NCBI GenBank assembly: GCA_963851025.1
Contig: CAWKOA010000005.1
Coordinates: 245,501-309,500, forward strand
Source of the DNA: RYN-230 sp963851025
GTDB lineage: Bacteria > Actinomycetota > Actinomycetes > Streptosporangiales > Streptosporangiaceae
DNA length: 64,000 bases
Direction: 5' to 3'
Numbering within the stretch: position 1 is the first letter of the stretch; every line of letters begins with the position of its first letter. A model generated the notes under the pieces. That model searched no databases. It saw only the letters and a program-made list of their open reading frames with translations, and was not told the DNA's origin. Shown here one piece after another: positions 8,401 to 17,400 of the stretch. The position numbers were made by a program, and so were the translations under genes.

Positions 8401-8475
8401 TGACCCTGTGCTTGGTTGACCCTGTGCTTCGTTGACCCTGTGCTTCACTGACCCTGGGTTCACTGCCCTGGGTTT
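8401..8475. repeat. 16-bp tandem repeat upstream of the SsuD-like gene
   Basis: Units begin TGACCCTG. Three close 16-bp copies (8401-8416, 8417-8432, 8433-8448) are followed by two decaying copies (8449-8463, 8464-8475). The array starts 37 bases upstream of the SsuD-like ATG, inside its leader or promoter. Confidence 0.85.
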
Positions 8476-8490
8476 TTCCTTGTTTCCTGA

Positions 8491-8510
8491 CCAACTTTAT
8501 AGGAAGTTGG
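8491..8510. promoter_or_regulatory. Inverted repeat in the ssuD/lysR intergenic region
   Basis: CCAACTT-TATAGG-AAGTTGG, a perfect 7-bp dyad around an AT-rich centre in an otherwise GC-rich spacer. It may be a regulator site or a -10-like element for the leftward gene. Confidence 0.45.
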
Positions 8511-8639
8511 CCTGGCTGGGTAGGGGCGGTGCGTCCTACCGGGCCATCACCAGCGGAACCAGCTTCAGCATGCGGCCGGCCCGGAAGCCGCGTCCAATAC
8601 CGATCAGCGGGGGCGTGGTAAGGTTTTCCTATTAAAACG

Positions 8640-8656
8640 ATCGCTATCCTGGCGAT
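8640..8656. promoter_or_regulatory. LysR-type box upstream of the LysR gene
   Basis: ATCGC-N7-GCGAT dyad (ATC-N11-GAT), centred about 35 bases before the GTG start. LysR regulators usually bind such interrupted dyads and repress their own gene while activating the divergent one. Its assignment to this regulator is inferred. Confidence 0.5.
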
Positions 8657-8682
8657 AACAGCCGCCGGGCGAGAGGGGTCGG

Positions 8683-9690
8683 GTGCGGATCGAGCAGCTT
8701 GAGTACGTGGCCACGGTCGCCCGGCTGGGCTCGTTCCGCCGGGCCGCCGACGAACTGCACATCTCCCAGCCGGCGCTGAGCGGCTCGGTCCGGAGCCTGG
8801 AACGCGAGCTGGGCGTCAACCTGCTCGACCGCGGCCGGCACGGGGCCCGGATGAGCGACTCCGGCCGTGAGCTGTTCCCGTACATCCTGACCCTGCTCGA
8901 CTCGTTCGACCGGCTCCGGCACGCGGCCGGCGAGCAGCACCGCAGCGTGCGGCTGGTCCGCCTGGGCACGGTCAGCGCGGCCACCGCACCGCTGCTCGCC
9001 CCGACCATCCAGCAGTTCCGGCAGAGCCACCCGCTGACCCAGGTCGAGGTGATCGGCGCGCAGCAGGCCGAGATCCACCGTGGCGTGCTGGAGGGCAGCT
9101 TCGACCTGGGCCTGGTGAACTACCTCGACGGCGACGACATGCCCCCCGAGCTGGAGACCACCCCGCTGCTGCGCGGCCGCCCGGTCGTCGTGCTGCGGGC
9201 GGACAGCCCGCTGGCCCGCCACGCGTCCGTGCGCACCGCCGACCTGCTCGCCGAGCCGCTGATCGTGATGCGATCTGGTTATGTGATGCACCGCTACCTG
9301 CACCGGCTGCTGCAGGGCCAGCCGCCCGCGTTCTCCTACTCCACCGACGGCGCCGAGATGGGCAAGCTGATGGTGGCCGAGGGGCTGGGCCTGACCGTGC
9401 TCCCGGACTTCAGCGTGATCGGCGACCCGCTCGAACAGCACGGGGTCATCACCTGGCGGCCGCTCGCCGACGATGAGACCGGGGTGGAACTGGTCATCCA
9501 GCGGGCCCGGTCCGGCTCGCCCCCGCTGGCCGCCCGCGATCTGCACGGCATCTTCGTCGCCCGGGCCCGGGCCTACACGGCCGCGCACCCGGTCAGCTCC
9601 CCCGGCGGGAACGGCGCCCTGGCTAGCGCCCCCGGCGGGGCGGGCCCGGGAACCCCAGGACGCCGGGGGAAGACCCGCGTTCGGTCATGA
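8683..9690 (+). CDS. LysR family transcriptional regulator
   Basis: 335 residues. An N-terminal winged helix-turn-helix (MRIEQLEYVATVARLGSFRRAADELHISQPALSGSVRSLERELGVNLLDR) is followed by a periplasmic-binding-like co-inducer domain. The GTG start at 8683 follows GAGAGGGG. It is divergent from the SsuD-like gene and probably controls it. The last 25 or so residues (SSPGGNGALASAPGGAGPG...) are low-complexity and overlap the convergent sugar-kinase gene by 68 bases, so the natural stop may be a recent extension. Confidence 0.9.
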   Translation: MRIEQLEYVATVARLGSFRRAADELHISQPALSGSVRSLERELGVNLLDRGRHGARMSDSGRELFPYILTLLDSFDRLRHAAGEQHRSVRLVRLGTVSAATAPLLAPTIQQFRQSHPLTQVEVIGAQQAEIHRGVLEGSFDLGLVNYLDGDDMPPELETTPLLRGRPVVVLRADSPLARHASVRTADLLAEPLIVMRSGYVMHRYLHRLLQGQPPAFSYSTDGAEMGKLMVAEGLGLTVLPDFSVIGDPLEQHGVITWRPLADDETGVELVIQRARSGSPPLAARDLHGIFVARARAYTAAHPVSSPGGNGALASAPGGAGPGTPGRRGKTRVRS

Positions 9691-10504
9691 TCTCCGCCCG
9701 GCCGCCGATGGTGGCCGCGCCCTGGCCGCTGACGCACAGCGACGCGGCCGCCGTGGCCAGCCGGACCGCCTCCGGCACCGGACGGCCCCGGAACACCTCG
9801 GTGGTCAGCGTGGCGGCGAAGCAGTCACCCGCGCCCGTGGGGTCGACCAGCGTGTGCACCGGGTCGGCGGTGTACTCCGCGGAACCTTCCCGGGTCAGGA
9901 CCTCGCAGCCGCGCCGCCCGCGGGTCACCACGGCCAGGCCGCCGTGCCGCGGCACCGCGGCCAGCAGCTCGCTCACGTAGGGTGCCTCGGTCTCGGACAC
10001 CACCACCACGTCCAGCACCGACGAGACCGCGGCGGCGAAGCCGCGCGGCTCGAGCCCGACCCGCGCGCCGATGCCGTCCCAGCGCCTGACCAGGCCCTGC
10101 GGGGTCAGCAGGACGAAACGCGACCCGCATTCCGCGGCCAGTTTTTCCAGCGTTATCTCCTGGGCCACGGGCGCGATATGGAGAATGTCGCTGTCCGGCA
10201 GGCGGCCCAGGTCCTGGATTTCGCCGGCCCAGCCTTCCAGCCATTGTTCGCGTGAATCCCCGGACGACACGTTCCGGAACAAGGTGGTCGACTCAGCGGG
10301 CTGCAGGTGCATCCCGACTTCACCGGCGTACGGCTGCCAGTACGGACCGAGCTGGTCCGGATTCGCGCGCCCCACGATCTCGGCGCTAAGCCCTAGCCGG
10401 GCCGCCTGCAATGCGGAGTAGACTACCGATCCGCCTAGCACGAAGGAACCCCCCGGCTGGACGTCCAGGGTTGGGTTACCCAAAGCAAGGTAGTCTAGGC
10501 GCAC
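9623..10504 (-). CDS. PfkB family carbohydrate/nucleoside kinase
   Basis: 293 residues from GTG 10504 (VRLDYLALGNPTLDV). It has GGSVVYSALQAARLGLSAEIVGR near the N-terminus (PfkB signature 1 region) and DPTGAGDCFAATL near the C-terminus, containing the GAGD anion hole and catalytic Asp. The ribokinase-like family phosphorylates sugars or nucleosides. It diverges from the BadF-type kinase across a 139-base spacer, so the pair may act on one carbohydrate. The exact substrate is unknown. Confidence 0.85.
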   Translation of the reverse strand: MRLDYLALGNPTLDVQPGGSFVLGGSVVYSALQAARLGLSAEIVGRANPDQLGPYWQPYAGEVGMHLQPAESTTLFRNVSSGDSREQWLEGWAGEIQDLGRLPDSDILHIAPVAQEITLEKLAAECGSRFVLLTPQGLVRRWDGIGARVGLEPRGFAAAVSSVLDVVVVSETEAPYVSELLAAVPRHGGLAVVTRGRRGCEVLTREGSAEYTADPVHTLVDPTGAGDCFAATLTTEVFRGRPVPEAVRLATAAASLCVSGQGAATIGGRAEIMTERGSSPGVLGFPGPPRRGR

Positions 10505-10643
10505 CGTGATCCGCTCGTAGATTGGCCGATGGGACTCGATGCATAGTACATCAGTAGATAGCGGGCAACAACGTAAAGACAGTCTCGTCACACTGCCTGC
10601 GGAATTGCTGCCCACGGCCACCGGAAGTAACCGCGGCGCGACG

Positions 10644-11618
10644 GTGAACGGCCTCCTGATCGGCGTGGACGGCGGGGCCACGAAAACGCTAGCCGCCGCA
10701 TTTGACCTGGATACCGGGACGGTGACCGCGGCGGAAACCGGGCCGAGTAACCCTGAGGCGGTAGGTTACGAGGCCGCGGCCGCCTCCATTAATGAGGCAA
10801 TTACCGCAGCCGCCGGGCAGGCCGGACCGGTAGCCGCGGCAGTAGTGGCGGTCGCCGGAATAGATACCGCAGCCGAACGGAAACGCCTGCTGTCCGGGGT
10901 GACCGAACTCAGCGCGCCGCTAATACTGGCCGTCAATGACGTCGTGGCAGCGTGGGCGGCCGGCTCGCTCGCGTCGCCCGGGATCGCTGCTATCTCCGGC
11001 ACCGGAAGCAATACGTTCGGCGTCAATTCCCGGGGCGCGGCCTGGCGTTGCGGCGGATGGGGTCATATCGTCGGCGACGAGGGTTCCGGGTACATGATCG
11101 CCGTGCATGGGATCCGGGCCGCCCTCGCCTACCGGGACGGCAGAAATGATTGGACGGCACTCGTGCCGCGCCTGCTGGATTTCTACCACCTGGAGCAGAT
11201 CGAGGATATCAAGCCGATTATCTACCGGGATTTCGACAAGGCCCGTATCTCGGCCTTTGCCGCGCAGGTGGCCGAGGCCGCCGACGAGGGCGACGACCTG
11301 GCCACCGGGATTTTCCGGCAGGCCGCGGCGGACCTGGCCGGGCAGATCAGCGCCGTCTACGCCGCGCTGGATTTCGGCGGCCCGGCGGAGGTGACCCTGA
11401 TCGGCAGCAATTTCCGGGCCGGCGAGGTCTTCCTCGGCCCCCTGCGGGAGCACCTGCGGCACGTGACCGGCGGCCGGGACTTCGCGGCGCCCAAGCTGCC
11501 CGCCGTGGGCGGCTCGCTCTGGCTGGCGGCCCGGGCGGCCGGGGCGGAGCAGCGGATGGACGCCGGTGTCCTCGCGGCGGCCCTGCGTGACGCGGACGCC
11601 CAGAGCTTCCTGAGATAG
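10644..11618 (+). CDS. BadF/BadG-type N-acetylglucosamine kinase-like ATPase
   Basis: 324 residues from GTG 10644 (VNGLLIGVDGGATKT), the phosphate-1 loop of the ASKHA fold. AISGTGSNTFG and GGWGHIVGDEGSGYMI match the BadF/N-acetylglucosamine kinase family. An upstream ATG at 10539 would add 35 unlikely residues. Its first 300 bases use many A/T-ending codons (CTA, GCA, TTT, GAT), unlike the neighbouring genes, which hints at transfer. It is probably a (amino)sugar kinase paired with the divergent PfkB gene. Confidence 0.8.
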   Translation: MNGLLIGVDGGATKTLAAAFDLDTGTVTAAETGPSNPEAVGYEAAAASINEAITAAAGQAGPVAAAVVAVAGIDTAAERKRLLSGVTELSAPLILAVNDVVAAWAAGSLASPGIAAISGTGSNTFGVNSRGAAWRCGGWGHIVGDEGSGYMIAVHGIRAALAYRDGRNDWTALVPRLLDFYHLEQIEDIKPIIYRDFDKARISAFAAQVAEAADEGDDLATGIFRQAAADLAGQISAVYAALDFGGPAEVTLIGSNFRAGEVFLGPLREHLRHVTGGRDFAAPKLPAVGGSLWLAARAAGAEQRMDAGVLAAALRDADAQSFLR

Positions 11619-11646
11619 CGTGGAGCCAGGCATCCCCCGGGGAGGC

Positions 11647-12465
11647 ATGGTGGCAGGTCAGGCGGACTGGGTACCCCCGGGCGTGGACACCAGGCGGGCC
11701 AACGTCGCCCGCGTGTACGACTACCTGCTCGGCGGCAGCCACAACTTCCTGGCCGACCAGGATGTGGGCCGGGCCATCGCCGCGGTCGAGCCCAACGCCC
11801 GCGCTATCGGCCGGGCCAACCGCGCCTTCCTGGGCCGGGCCGTGCGCTTCACCTCCGCCGCGGGCATCGCGCAGTTCCTCGACATCGGCTCGGGCATCCC
11901 GACCCAGGGCAACGTGCACGAGGTCGCCCAGCAGGCCAGCCCGCGGGCCCGGGTCCTCTACGCCGACATCGACCCGGTCGCGATCGCGCACAGCAAGGCG
12001 CTGCTGGAAGGGAACCCGGACGCCGGCATCATGGAGGGCGATCTCCGCGAGCCGGAGAAGATCCTGGCCCGGCTGCCCGGCTCGGGCCTGATCGACTTAA
12101 CCCAGCCCGTCGCGCTGCTGCTGGTGGCCGTGCTGCATTTCGTCACGGACGCCGAGGATCCCTGGCAGATCGTGGCCACGCTGCGGGACGCGCTCGCGCC
12201 CGGCAGCTACCTGGTGCTGTGCCACGGCACCGACGAGGGCAAGCCGGCCGTGGCCCAGGCCGCCGAGCAGGTCTACAACCGCGGTGTCTCCGCCCGCCTG
12301 CAGATGCGGTCCCGCGCGGAGATCCGGCGCTTCTTCGAGGGCTTCGAGCTGGTTGACCCGGGCGTGGTGCCGATCCCGCGGTGGCGGCCCGGCCCGGGTG
12401 ATGAGCCACCCGGGGACCCGGGCACGTTCTGGGGCGGCCTCGTCGGGGTGGCCCGCAAGCCCTGA
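11647..12465 (+). CDS. SAM-dependent methyltransferase of the Methyltransf_19 (DUF574) family
   Basis: About 272 residues. DTRRANVARVYDYLLGGSHNFLADQDVG followed by RAVRFTSAAGIAQFLDIGSGIPT and ARVLYADIDPVAIAH is diagnostic of this actinobacteria-specific family, which many actinomycetes carry in several copies. The function is unknown. GGAGG at 11641-11645 is very close to ATG 11647; GTG 11650 or the earlier GTG 11620 are alternatives. It follows the BadF gene closely. Confidence 0.85.
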   Translation: MVAGQADWVPPGVDTRRANVARVYDYLLGGSHNFLADQDVGRAIAAVEPNARAIGRANRAFLGRAVRFTSAAGIAQFLDIGSGIPTQGNVHEVAQQASPRARVLYADIDPVAIAHSKALLEGNPDAGIMEGDLREPEKILARLPGSGLIDLTQPVALLLVAVLHFVTDAEDPWQIVATLRDALAPGSYLVLCHGTDEGKPAVAQAAEQVYNRGVSARLQMRSRAEIRRFFEGFELVDPGVVPIPRWRPGPGDEPPGDPGTFWGGLVGVARKP

Positions 12466-12496
12466 GCTTCGGCCGGGCCAGGCTCACCCGGGACGA

Positions 12497-13588
12497 TCAG
12501 TCGAAGAACTCACCGGGGTCGGCGCGGGCCGCCTGGTCCGCTGGCAGCAGGGCGAGCCAGCGGCGGGCGATCTGCTCACGGCGGTCCGGCGGCACCGTGC
12601 CCACCAGCCGCAGCCGCGAGATGCCGCCGTCCGGGTAGATGTCCAGCCGGACCAGCCTGGTCGCGGTGCCCCCGTCCGCGGGCCCGCCGGACCGGGGCTC
12701 GCCGCCCCGGAGCCGGAAGCGGTGCTCGGCGTCGGGGATCAGCCGGGTCCGGGGCAGCAGTTCCGCGCCCGATTCCGCGTCGCTGAGCCGGGCGTGGCCG
12801 GGCGCGTTGCCGGCGAAGCGGCTGGTGTCGATCACGGCGTGGTGCAGCAGGCCCGGCACCGCCAGCCGCACGACCAGCCAGTCGTGCCCGTCGTCGCGGC
12901 GGCGGGCGGTCTCCCACCCGTCGGACATGACCTGGGCCCGCCCCGGCGCGAGCACGTTGGCCGGTGCGGAGAAGAACATGTTGCTGCACGCCTCCACCCG
13001 CCCGCCGGCGGCTGTCGCGGCCAGGTCCACCCGGCCGCCGAGCCGCCGCGGATCGGGTACCACCTCGCCGAAGACCCGCAGCCGGGCCACGCCGCCGTCG
13101 GGGTAGATGGTCAGCCGGACGTGGGTGACGAGCCGGTCCGGGGCGGTGACCGGCACCAGGTTGGCCCGGTCACCCCCGAGGCCGGCCGGGCCCGCCAGCG
13201 GCGTCCAGCCGGCCGCGCGGACCTCGGCCGCCGTGGGGTAGCCGAGCAGCGTGGCGCCGTCGACCGAGCCGGACGGCGGGTAGTTGCCCCGGAAGTGCGC
13301 GGTGTCGATGTTGACCCCGCGCACGATGGCGGGCGCGGCCAGCCGGATGATGACGAAGTCCGCACCAGGTTCCCGGCGGCGCCGGGTCTCCCAGCCGTCG
13401 TAGACCTTCCCGCGGGCGCCGAAGGCGGCCGGGTCATGCGTGGCGGGCCGCGGGTCGATGAGGCTGTGCGCGTCCGCGTAGAACTCGTCGCTGGCGTAGA
13501 GCACCGCCCCGCCCAGGGCCCGGCTGGCCACGTCGGGCAGCCCCTCGAAACCCGGAGCGCCCCGGCCCGGCGCAGGACTTGCGGTCAT
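12497..13588 (-). CDS. alc: Allantoicase
   Basis: 363 residues with two tandem jelly-roll repeats, as in all allantoicases. Repeat 1: GFEGLPDVASRALGGAVLYASDEFYA, GKVYDGWETRRRR and GVNIDTAHFRGNYPP. Repeat 2: CSNMFFSAPANVLAPG, DGWETARRRDDGHDW and AVIDTSRFAGNAPG. The enzyme converts allantoate to ureidoglycolate and urea. ATG 13588 overlaps the allantoinase stop by four bases (ATGA), so the two are co-translated. The frame is intact. Confidence 0.95.
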   Translation of the reverse strand: MTASPAPGRGAPGFEGLPDVASRALGGAVLYASDEFYADAHSLIDPRPATHDPAAFGARGKVYDGWETRRRREPGADFVIIRLAAPAIVRGVNIDTAHFRGNYPPSGSVDGATLLGYPTAAEVRAAGWTPLAGPAGLGGDRANLVPVTAPDRLVTHVRLTIYPDGGVARLRVFGEVVPDPRRLGGRVDLAATAAGGRVEACSNMFFSAPANVLAPGRAQVMSDGWETARRRDDGHDWLVVRLAVPGLLHHAVIDTSRFAGNAPGHARLSDAESGAELLPRTRLIPDAEHRFRLRGGEPRSGGPADGGTATRLVRLDIYPDGGISRLRLVGTVPPDRREQIARRWLALLPADQAARADPGEFFD

Positions 13589-14998
13589 GACGCTCCTCCC
13601 CCAGCCGTACCCGTACCCGTGCCCGTACCCGAACCCGCGGCGGGGGCCGTCGCCGCGGCCGTCCCGCCGGCCATGGAGACCAGCCGCCCGGCCCGCTGGC
13701 CAGCCCCGATCGGCCGCCCGGCCAGCCAGGTCTGCCGGACCACGCCGCGCAGGGTCCGGCCCGCGTACGGGGTGACCGGGTGGCGGTGCCGCAGCGTGGC
13801 CGGGTCCACCACGAACCGCTCGTCCGGGGCGAAGACACACAGGTCGGCCCGCAGCCCGGGCCTGATCTCGCCGCGGTCGGCCAGGCCGGCCAGCGCGGCC
13901 GGGGCCGCGGCCATCCAGGCCGCCACCCGGTCCAGGCCGGCACCGCGCCGGGCGGCCTCGGTCCACACGGCGGGCAGCCCGAGCTGGACCGAGGCGATGC
14001 CGCCCCAGGCCGGGCCGAAATCGCCGGTGTCCAGCCGCTTGGCCGCCACCGGGCACGGCGAGTGGTCGGACACGACGCGAGCCGATCGCGCCGTCCAGCA
14101 GTCCCGCCCACAGCGCATCGCGGTTGGCGTCGTCCCGGATCGGCGGGCAGCACTTGAACTGGGTGGCACCGTCCGGGATGTCCTCCGCGCGCAGGGTGAG
14201 GTAGTGCGGGCAGGTCTCGGCGGTGACCGGCAGCCCGGCCGCCTGGGCGCCGCGGACCGCGGGCAGCGCCGCCGCGCTGGCCAGGTGCACGATGTGGGTC
14301 CGGCACCCGGTCCGCCGGGTCTGCTCCAGCAGGGCCGCGACGGCCCGCTGCTCGGCCTCGGGCGGCCGGGAGGCCAGGAAGTCCGCGTACCGGCGGCCCC
14401 CGGCGGCGGGTGCCGCCGCGATCACTCCCGGGTCCTCGGCGTGCGCGATGAGCAGGCCGCCGAAGCTGGCGATCTCGGCCATGGCCGCGCCGAGCTGGGC
14501 GGGATCCAGCGGGGGGAACTCGTCCACCCCCGAGGGGAGCAGGAAGCACTTGAAGCCCGCGACGCCCGCCTCGTGCAGCGGGCGCAGGTCCGCGACGTTG
14601 CCGGGCACCGCGCCGCCCCAGAACGCCACGTCCACCGCGAGCTGGCCCGCCGCGGCGGCCTGCTTGGCGCGCAGCGCGGGCACGGTGACGGTCGGCGGGA
14701 TGCTGTTCAGCGGCATGTCCACGATCGTGGTCACCCCGCCGGCGGCGGCCGCCGCGGTCGCGGTGGCGAACCCCTCCCACTCGGTGCGCCCGGGCTCGTT
14801 CACGTGCACGTGGCTGTCCACCAGCCCGGGCAGCAGCACCTCGTCAGCGGCCAGGGTGAGGGTGCCGGGCGGCGCGCCGGTGTAGCCGGCCAGGCCGGTG
14901 ATGATCCCGTCGCGGAGCAGGACGGTCGCGGCGCGCTCGCCGGCAGGCGTGATGACCCGGCGCCCCCGGATCGCCGTCACCTCACCCACCCGCGCCAC
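13585..14998 (-). pseudogene. allB: Allantoinase, one frameshift
   Basis: A cyclic amidohydrolase that opens allantoin to allantoate. Metal-site motifs are present across two frames: DSHVHVNEPGRTEWEG, the lysine of AGFKCFLLPSG (to be carboxylated), LIAHAEDP, THIVHLASA, and after the break VVSDHSPCP. The frame changes near 14074-14082 (DGAIGS then RVVSDHSP). Reading through without the shift fuses it artificially to allantoicase as one 833-residue frame. Reconstructed length is about 470 residues, normal for AllB. A single extra base would explain the break. Confidence 0.9.
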
Positions 14999-15005
14999 GC
15001 CCCGC

Positions 15006-15057
15006 CTTATCGTGGTGCGTTTTGCCCCGTATACGGGGCAAAACGCACCACGATAAG
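15006..15057. promoter_or_regulatory. Perfect 52-bp palindrome between the two purine-catabolism arms
   Basis: Two 26-base arms meet with no spacer at GCCCCGTATACGGGGC; the outer ends are CTTATCGTGGTGCG and CGCACCACGATAAG. It begins 8 bases upstream of the leftward allantoinase start and ends 78 bases before the rightward decarboxylase start. Its place in a divergent spacer argues for a shared operator rather than a terminator. A cruciform or RNA hairpin in either leader is also possible. The cognate regulator is not in the window. Confidence 0.75.
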
Positions 15058-15135
15058 GATGGCGAGCACGTTCCCGGGCACGTTCCCGAGTCTGGCACAG
15101 CGTGATGCGCAGGGCCCGACGCTAGGGTCGTGGGG

Positions 15136-15661
15136 GTGACCGAGTCCCAGCGGATGCCCGTGGCCGGGCTGGACCGGGCCACCGCCGCCGCGCGCCGCGG
15201 GGCTGCTCCGGCCCTCGTGCGCCAGCGCGCGCTGGATCGGGCAGCTGGTCAGCGGGCGCCCCTACGGGACATTGCCGGCGCTGGTGGCCGCGTCCGACGC
15301 CGCGATCGGCGCGCTGGGCTGGCCGGACATCGAGCAGGCCCTGGCCGCTCATCCGCGGATCGGCGGCCGCCCGGACCCGGGGCCCGCGGGCGGGGACCGC
15401 GAGGCGGCCTGGTCGCGGCAGGAGCAGGCCGGGACCCGGGACGCCCCCGCGGACGTGCAGGCCGGGCTGCGGGCCGGCAACGCCGCCTACGAGGAACGGT
15501 TCGGGCACGTGTTCCTGATCTGCGCGACCGGGCTGTCCGCGGCCAGCATGCTGGCCGCGCTGGAGGACCGGCTCAGCCACGACCCGGCGGCCGAGCGCGA
15601 CGTGGTCAGGGAGGAGCTCAGGATGATCGTCCGGCTGCGGCTGGGTAAGGCGTTCTCATGA
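15136..15661 (+). pseudogene. uraD: OHCU decarboxylase, one frameshift
   Basis: 2-oxo-4-hydroxy-4-carboxy-5-ureidoimidazoline decarboxylase, which gives (S)-allantoin. The second frame holds ASARWIGQLVSGRPYGTLPALVAASD, HPRIGGRP (with the catalytic His), SRQEQAG and YEERFGHVFLICATG. The first frame holds VTESQRMPVAGLDRATAA from GTG 15136. They join near 15181-15205, where a GCCGCGC segment is almost repeated; removing 7 bases, or 1, restores about 173 residues. The stop overlaps the next ATG (ATGA). Confidence 0.85.
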
Positions 15662-15994
15662 GCATCTCGACGCACGTGCTGGACGCGACCACGGGACGGC
15701 CCGCGGCCGGGCTGGACCTCGTCCTCAGCCGTCAGGACGGCGGCCGGTGGCACGAGCTGGCCCGGCGCGGCACCGGCCCGGACGGCCGGGTGAGCGACCT
15801 GGCCGGCCGGCACCGGCGCCGGCATCTACCGGATCGTCTTCCTGGCCGAGGCCTACCTGAAGGCCCGTTCCCCGGCCGCGGAGACGTTTTATCCCGAGAT
15901 CGTGGTGATCTTCCGGATCACCGACCCGGCCGCGCACCATCACGTGCCCCTGCTGCTCAGCCCGTACGCCTACTCGACCTACCGTGGGTCCTGA
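15658..15994 (+). pseudogene. uraH: 5-hydroxyisourate hydrolase, one frameshift
   Basis: A transthyretin-like enzyme hydrolysing 5-hydroxyisourate, the urate oxidase product. The N-terminus STHVLDATTGRPAAGLDLVL and the C-terminal YRGS are the two family signatures, but they are in different frames. The break lies near 15800-15815, where CCGG is tandemly duplicated (GGCCGGCCGGCACC). Removing four bases gives DLAGTGAGIYRIVFLAEAYLKA and a normal protein of about 110 residues. It overlaps uraD by four bases. Confidence 0.85.
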
Positions 15995-16025
15995 CGCCAG
16001 GCGCAGAGACGGACAAGGAGACGGC

Positions 16026-17381
16026 GTGACCGCACCCGTGGCCATCGAGGACTGCTACGTCGCCACCGTGGACCCGGCGGGCAGCGAATACCCATCCGGG
16101 CACGTGGTCATCGACCAGGGCCGGATCGCCGCGGCCGGCCCCGGGCCGGTGCCGCCGCAGTTCGCCGGGGCGGCCCGGATCGACGGCTCCGGGCGGCTGG
16201 TCACGCCCGGGCTGGTCAACACCCACTCGCACCTCTACCAGTGGATCACCCGCGGCTACGCCACCGACGCCACCCTGTTCGGCTGGCTGGAGACGCTGTA
16301 CCCGATCTGGGCCCGGCTGACCCCGGAGCTGATGAGCGCGGCCGCCGCGGCCAACCTGGCCTGGCTGGCCCTGACCGGCTGCACGTCCAGCACGGACCAC
16401 CTGTACGTGTTCCCGGCCGGCGCGGGCGACCTGCTCGAGGCGGAGATCCTGGCCGCCCGCCGGATCGGCGTCCGGTTCCACCCGACCCGCGGCTCGATGA
16501 ACCTGGGGCAGTCGTCCGGCGGGCTGCCGCCGGACTCCGTGGTCGAGGACCACGACACGATCCTGGCCGCCTCGCAGGCCGCGATCGACCGCTGGCACGA
16601 CCCGTCCCCGGACTCCATGACCCGCATCGCGGTCGCCCCCTGCTCGCCGTTCACGGTGACCGGGGAGCTGATGCGGGACTGCGCCGCGCTGGCCCGCGCG
16701 GCCGGCGTCCGGCTGCACACGCACATCGCGGAGACCGCGGACGAGGAGCAGTTCTGCCTGGACACCTACGGCCGCACGCCCGCCCAGTACGCCGAGGACC
16801 TGGGCTGGCTGGGCCCGGACGTGTGGCTGGCCCACTGCGTCCACCTGTCCGATGAGGCGGTGGCCCGGTTCGCCGCGACCGGCACCGGCGTGGCGCACTG
16901 CCCCACCTCCAACGGCCGCCTCGGATCGGGGATCGCCCCGGTCCGCAAGCTGCTCGACGCCGGCGCGGCGGTGGGCCTGGGCGTGGACGGGAACGCGTCG
17001 AACGAGTCGGGCCGCATGATCGACGAGCTGCACCAGGCCATGCTGGCCGCCCGCTACGCCGGCGGCCCGCAGGCGATGAGCGCCCGGGACTGCCTGCGGA
17101 TGGCGACCATGGGCGGGGCCCGCTGCCTGGGCCGCGACGCCGAGCTGGGCTCGCTGGAACCCGGCAAGGCGGCCGACCTGGCCGTATGGCGGATCGACCA
17201 GCTCCCCGGGGCCGGTATCGCCGACCCGGTGACCACGCTGGTGTTCGGCGCGCCCGCGCTGGAGCACCTGTTCGTCGGCGGCCAGCAGGTGGTGGCGGGC
17301 GGCGAGCTGCGCACCGCCGACCCCGCCGACCTGGCCGCGGCCGCGGCCAGGGCGAGCGCGGTGATCGCCGCGGCCCCATGA
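16026..17381 (+). CDS. 8-oxoguanine deaminase
   Basis: 451 residues from GTG 16026, preceded by AAGGAG. An amidohydrolase with NTHSHLYQWITRGYATDATLFGWLETLYPIW, THIAETADEEQF, LAHCVHLSDEAV and GLGVDGNASNESGRM, which together fit the cytosine/8-oxoguanine deaminase branch. The reaction turns 8-oxoguanine into urate, so it feeds urate oxidase directly and bypasses xanthine. Plain guanine deaminase is less likely given the LYQW...LFGWLETLYPIW stretch. It is the only full-length intact gene of the rightward arm. Confidence 0.85.
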   Translation: MTAPVAIEDCYVATVDPAGSEYPSGHVVIDQGRIAAAGPGPVPPQFAGAARIDGSGRLVTPGLVNTHSHLYQWITRGYATDATLFGWLETLYPIWARLTPELMSAAAAANLAWLALTGCTSSTDHLYVFPAGAGDLLEAEILAARRIGVRFHPTRGSMNLGQSSGGLPPDSVVEDHDTILAASQAAIDRWHDPSPDSMTRIAVAPCSPFTVTGELMRDCAALARAAGVRLHTHIAETADEEQFCLDTYGRTPAQYAEDLGWLGPDVWLAHCVHLSDEAVARFAATGTGVAHCPTSNGRLGSGIAPVRKLLDAGAAVGLGVDGNASNESGRMIDELHQAMLAARYAGGPQAMSARDCLRMATMGGARCLGRDAELGSLEPGKAADLAVWRIDQLPGAGIADPVTTLVFGAPALEHLFVGGQQVVAGGELRTADPADLAAAAARASAVIAAAP

Positions 17382-17400
17382 CCGGGCACTGAGGGCACCC

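Larger units (their letters stand above)
8364..8682. other. Divergent ssuD/lysR intergenic region
   Basis: 319 bases without a convincing gene. It holds the 16-bp repeat array near the leftward start, the CCAACTT dyad, a GTTTT-N6-AAAAC dyad at 8623-8638 and an ATC-N11-GAT dyad next to the LysR start. It is the most AT-rich stretch of the neighbourhood, as expected for a two-way promoter region. Confidence 0.6.

Noticed and set aside
12497..14998. A single 833-residue open frame suggesting an allantoinase-allantoicase fusion enzyme
   Set aside because: The middle third (about 14080 down to 13590) has no resemblance to either enzyme, while the other frame there gives VVSDHSPCP and the proper allantoinase C-terminus with an ATGA junction. 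The fusion is a frameshift product.
12284..15139. A 951-residue open frame opposite the allantoin genes
   Set aside because: It is an antisense shadow: Arg/Pro/Gly-rich, without motifs, and complementary to well-supported genes. High GC suppresses stops in several frames.
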